Of a stretch of 16,399 nt of DNA, positions 13,807-16,399 are shown piece after piece. This DNA is from Flavobacteriaceae bacterium UBA5950. Its GTDB lineage: Bacteria; Bacteroidota; Bacteroidia; Flavobacteriales; Flavobacteriaceae. The notes under the pieces are model-generated. The model ran no database searches. It saw only the letters and a list, made by a program, of their open reading frames with translations, and was not told the origin of the DNA. The stretch is from positions 1 through 16,399 of the forward strand of contig DJCM01000040.1 of assembly GCA_002430545.1 (NCBI GenBank). Direction: 5' to 3'. The translations under genes and the position numbers were made by a program. Within the stretch, counting starts at the first letter, position 1; each line of letters begins with the position of its first letter.

Positions 13807-14939
13807 TGAAGCAGTACAGCCTACATGAAGTCAAAACAAAAAAAGAATACCATGCTTTTTTTACATTTTCCTTTACACTTTATAAAGATTGTGATCAATG
13901 GGTGCCGCCTATCACAAATGAAGAAAAAGCCATCTTTAATCGTGCGAAAAATCCTGTGTTTGAAAATGCCGATGCCAAGCTTTTTGTCGTCAAAAATGGA
14001 AAGCAAATTGTTGGTCGCATTGCTGCTTTGATCAACTGGATTGAGGTCAAAGAACAAGCCAAAACTAAGGTGCGTTTTGGGTGGTATGACACCATAGACG
14101 ATCTTGATGTAAGTCGTATGCTCATAGATGCTGTACACTTGTGGGGAAAGCAAAATGGGTTAACATATCTCGAAGGGCCAATGGGCTTTTCCAATATGGA
14201 CAAAGCAGGGGTTTTGGTGCAAGGCTATGAATACAAAAACACCATGATCACATGGTATCATTACCCCTATCAAAAGAAACACCTTGAAGACCTGGGGCTT
14301 GTCAAACAAGCAGAATGGGTTGAGTTTCAAATTAAGATATTCAAGGCTGAGGATGCCCCTGAAAAGGTCAAGAAATATGCTGAACTCATTTCAAAACGAT
14401 ACGAACTGAGTGCGCTTGAATTTTCGACTCGAAAAGAGTTGGTGCCCTACGTCGATAAGATGTTTGACCTACTAAACAAAACCTATAACAACCTACAGTC
14501 TTTTGTACCTATACAACCTTATCAAATTGCGCATTATAAAGAAAAGTATTTTACGTATATCCATCCCAGGTTTATCAAGTGTGTGGCAGATAAATCTGGC
14601 AATCTCATTGCCTTTGCCATCACCATGCCCTCATTTTCAGAAGCCTTAAAAAAAGTCAATGGCTCTCTCTACCCCTTTGGATTTCTTCACATTATGCGTG
14701 CACTTCGAAAAAACAACAGGGCTTCATTTTATTTGATCGGCATCGATCCAGCCTATCAAAACAAAGGCGTGACAGCAATTTTATTTGACGCCATCCAAAA
14801 AATGTTTAATGCACAGGGGATTACTGATGTGGAAACAAATCCTGAACTAGAGGAGAACAATTCGATTCAACTCATGTGGAAAAACTATGAGCATAAACTA
14901 CACAAGCGTCGGCGTACTTACAAAAAAGAAATCAGCTAG
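13806..14939 (+). CDS. GNAT-fold acyltransferase, YghO-like
   Basis: A 377-residue protein of the YghO-like GNAT group common in Bacteroidota. Visible landmarks are DQWVPPITNEEKAIFNRAKNP (about 31-51), the strand AKLFVVKNGKQIVGRIAALI (58-77), RFGWYDTIDD and LEGPMGFSNMDKAGVLVQGY. A second, C-terminal GNAT-like half has SFYLIGIDPAYQNKGVTAIL, where Gln-x-x-Gly-Val/x-Thr-Ala resembles the acyl-CoA pyrophosphate-binding motif A. VETNPELEENNSIQLMWKNY closes the domain. GNAT enzymes transfer an acyl group from CoA to an amine. As I recall, the bacterial ceramide synthase described in Caulobacter is a relative of this group, so an N-acyltransferase acting on a sphingoid base is one possible role. Its ATG overlaps the stop of the barrel gene by one base. 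MnmE follows after 23 bp. The fold is well supported; the substrate is not. Confidence 0.82.
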   Translation: MKQYSLHEVKTKKEYHAFFTFSFTLYKDCDQWVPPITNEEKAIFNRAKNPVFENADAKLFVVKNGKQIVGRIAALINWIEVKEQAKTKVRFGWYDTIDDLDVSRMLIDAVHLWGKQNGLTYLEGPMGFSNMDKAGVLVQGYEYKNTMITWYHYPYQKKHLEDLGLVKQAEWVEFQIKIFKAEDAPEKVKKYAELISKRYELSALEFSTRKELVPYVDKMFDLLNKTYNNLQSFVPIQPYQIAHYKEKYFTYIHPRFIKCVADKSGNLIAFAITMPSFSEALKKVNGSLYPFGFLHIMRALRKNNRASFYLIGIDPAYQNKGVTAILFDAIQKMFNAQGITDVETNPELEENNSIQLMWKNYEHKLHKRRRTYKKEIS

Positions 14940-14950
14940 TTTTTGTTTTT

Positions 14951-14958
14951 TACTTTTG
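14951..14958 (+). promoter_or_regulatory. Putative -7 element (TACTTTTG) immediately before mnmE
   Basis: TACTTTTG matches TAnnTTTG exactly and ends four bases before ATG 14963, so initiation there would give a leaderless mnmE mRNA. There is no properly spaced TTG upstream; a TTTTTG lies only five bases away. mnmE could instead be read through from the acyltransferase gene 23 bp upstream. Confidence 0.35.
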
Positions 14959-14962
14959 CCAC

Positions 14963-16333
14963 ATGCAAAATGAAGGAAAAACCATAGTCGCATCGGCTAC
15001 TGCACCAGGCACAAGTGCCATTGCCATTGTTCGTCTGTCGGGTGATGAAGCTATAAGCATCGTTGATCGTGTTTTTCGATCAGTGCATGGCAAAGCCCTT
15101 GCAAAGCAAAAATCGCATACCATTCATCTAGGTCATATTGTGCAAAACGACAGCACGCTTGATGAGGTACTTGTAAGTTTATTCAAAGGACCAAATTCAT
15201 ACACTGGCGAAGATGTTGTAGAGATTTCGTGCCATGGTTCAATCTATATTCAACAGCAACTGATCCAATTGCTGCAAAAAGATGGAGCACAAATAGCAGC
15301 GCCTGGTGAATTTACCCTTCGCGCTTTTATGAATGGGAAAATGGATCTAACCCAAGCAGAAGCAGTTGCAGACCTCATTGCCAGTGAAGGAGAAGCTGCA
15401 CATAGAGTTGCCATACAGCAACTTCGTGGGGGCATCAGCAACCAATTGGAACAACTCAGACAACAACTGATCGACTTTGCTTCGTTGGTAGAACTTGAGC
15501 TTGATTTTAGCGAAGAGGATGTTGATTTTGCAGATCGAAATGCATTGGATAAACTATTGCAAGAAGCCCAAGACACGATCAAATCACTTGTTGATTCATT
15601 TGCTGTTGGGAATGCCATGAAACAAGGCGTTCCTGTTGCCATTGCAGGAAAGCCAAATGCTGGAAAATCGTCTTTGCTCAACGCACTTGCTCAAGAGGAA
15701 AAAGCCATCGTTTCTGAAATTGCAGGTACCACACGCGACAGCATAGAAGATACTGTTACGATTGATGGGATACAGTTTAGATTTATCGATACTGCTGGCC
15801 TTCGAGAGACTGAAGATACCATCGAAGCCATAGGCGTTGAAAGGGCCAGAACCAAAATTTCAGACGCGCAAGTCCTTCTCTATGTAGTGGATCCAAAAAC
15901 AATGACAACAGAAGACATCAAAACAGAAGTCAAGGCACTACAGCATCAAAGCCCTTTTGTGTTGTTGAACAAGGCAGACCTTCACGATACAAACCAACTC
16001 AACAACCAGAGCACAAGACTGGGCGATATAGATTCAATCGTTATCTCAGCAGAAACAGGTGCAGGCTTGGATAAGTTGAAAAAACATCTGGTACAGCTTG
16101 TGAATCACACCAACTACGATACGATTGTGAGCAACAGTCGTCATCACAATGAACTCCATCAAACCCTCACAGCGATCTTGACTGTTCGGGAAGGCTTATC
16201 AAGTGGTTTGAGTGGTGATTTGTTTGCAGTTGATTTGCGAACAGCACTGCATCATTTGGGTATGCTCACAGGATCGATTTCATCCGATGAACTCCTGGGA
16301 AATATATTTGCTAATTTTTGTATTGGGAAGTAA
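14963..16333 (+). CDS. mnmE: tRNA uridine-5-carboxymethylaminomethyl synthesis GTPase MnmE
   Basis: A 456-residue GTPase that, with MnmG (GidA), modifies the wobble uridine C5 of certain tRNAs using a folate-carried C1 unit and FAD. The N-terminal folate-binding, dimerising domain starts IVASATAPGTSAIAIVRLSG and includes FKGPNSYTGEDVVEISCHGS. A helical domain follows, and inside it sits the G domain: G1 GKPNAGKS (229-236), G2 GTTRDSIED, G3 DTAG (276-279) and G4 NKAD (336-339). The C-terminus is FCIGK (452-456), whose Cys453 is the conserved functional cysteine. Length agrees with the family (about 450-470). The start is the ATG at 14963, right at the conserved N-terminus. The stop lies in an inverted repeat shared with the convergent gene at the right edge. 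Nothing is missing or unusual in the protein. Confidence 0.98.
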   Translation: MQNEGKTIVASATAPGTSAIAIVRLSGDEAISIVDRVFRSVHGKALAKQKSHTIHLGHIVQNDSTLDEVLVSLFKGPNSYTGEDVVEISCHGSIYIQQQLIQLLQKDGAQIAAPGEFTLRAFMNGKMDLTQAEAVADLIASEGEAAHRVAIQQLRGGISNQLEQLRQQLIDFASLVELELDFSEEDVDFADRNALDKLLQEAQDTIKSLVDSFAVGNAMKQGVPVAIAGKPNAGKSSLLNALAQEEKAIVSEIAGTTRDSIEDTVTIDGIQFRFIDTAGLRETEDTIEAIGVERARTKISDAQVLLYVVDPKTMTTEDIKTEVKALQHQSPFVLLNKADLHDTNQLNNQSTRLGDIDSIVISAETGAGLDKLKKHLVQLVNHTNYDTIVSNSRHHNELHQTLTAILTVREGLSSGLSGDLFAVDLRTALHHLGMLTGSISSDELLGNIFANFCIGK

Positions 16334-16346
16334 TTAAAAAATTACT
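16329..16346. terminator. Inverted repeat AGTAATT-AAAA-AATTACT, possible bidirectional terminator
   Basis: Perfect 7-bp arms flank a 4-base loop between convergent genes. The mnmE stop (TAA, 16331-16333) lies in the left arm and the stop of the minus-strand gene (16342-16344) in the right arm. The stem is AT-rich and there is no long T tract on the plus strand, so termination strength is doubtful. Confidence 0.35.
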
Positions 16347-16399
16347 GTTTCACCACACGCCTTGTCACCCATTCTTTATTGTCTTTGCGATACAGTCGA
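16342..16399 (-). CDS. C-terminal end of a gene entering from the right edge (possible type IX secretion sorting tail)
   Basis: On the minus strand one frame is open from the window edge to a TAA at 16342-16344 and encodes RLYRKDNKEWVTRRVVKQ; the other two frames stop within the stretch. The short alternating strand ending in a basic VVKQ resembles the last strand of type A type IX secretion C-terminal domains, which often end in a basic (K/R)(V/I)(V/I)K(R/Q)-like motif. Eighteen residues cannot establish this. Convergence with mnmE, with eight bases between stop codons, supports a real gene end. Confidence 0.45.
   Translation of the reverse strand, partial: RLYRKDNKEWVTRRVVKQ

Noticed and set aside
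15250..15681. 143-codon minus-strand frame inside mnmE.
   Set aside because: It is Ser/Ala-rich low-complexity translation antisense to the MnmE helical and G1 regions; a shadow frame.
1..16399. CRISPR array, tRNA, insertion sequence or phage genes.
   Set aside because: No regularly spaced repeats, cloverleaf-like sequence, transposase or integrase motifs were seen on either strand.

Overview
The window looks like a chromosomal segment from a member of the Bacteroidota, most likely order Flavobacteriales. This rests on several things visible in the sequence: promoter elements of the TAnnTTTG type in front of most transcription units, no Shine-Dalgarno sequences, a 4Fe-4S-less endonuclease III, a UvrA lacking half of its first zinc finger, a large conserved orphan protein I associate with flavobacteria, and a possible type IX secretion C-terminus at the right edge. 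Base composition looks moderately AT-rich and uniform. I see no tRNA, rRNA, insertion sequence, phage gene or CRISPR array. The DNA is densely coding; the longest gap is about 158 bp.

Layout. Bases 1-1231 (minus): a PhnP-like metallo-beta-lactamase-fold hydrolase, translationally coupled to a membrane-anchored protein that runs off the left edge. Bases 1296-2729 (plus): a conserved protein of unknown function, about 477 aa. Bases 2746-7596: a stress and DNA-repair neighbourhood with the peroxiredoxin Bcp (minus), endonuclease III (plus), a previously uncalled 46-residue small protein and an ECF sigma factor (both minus), and UvrA (plus). Bases 7564-12657 (minus): a tight three-gene envelope-polysaccharide operon consisting of a YfhO-type membrane protein, a GT4-like glycosyltransferase and a Wzx-like flippase. 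Bases 12733-14939 (plus): an outer-membrane beta-barrel-like protein with a very basic C-terminal tail, overlapping by one base a YghO-like GNAT acyltransferase. Bases 14963-16333 (plus): the tRNA-modification GTPase MnmE. Bases 16342-16399 (minus): the last codons of a gene entering from the right.

How they work together. Bcp detoxifies peroxides, Nth removes oxidised pyrimidines and UvrA recognises bulky lesions; the ECF sigma factor in the middle is a candidate local or global stress regulator, but the sequence does not show what it controls. The YfhO/glycosyltransferase/flippase operon looks like a self-contained cassette for building and exporting a lipid-linked glycan. The barrel/acyltransferase pair may be concerned with envelope lipids. 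Most of the window is housekeeping. The least explained items are the 46-aa protein, the 477-aa orphan, the YghO-like enzyme, the basic-tailed barrel protein and the unusually short predicted leaders.
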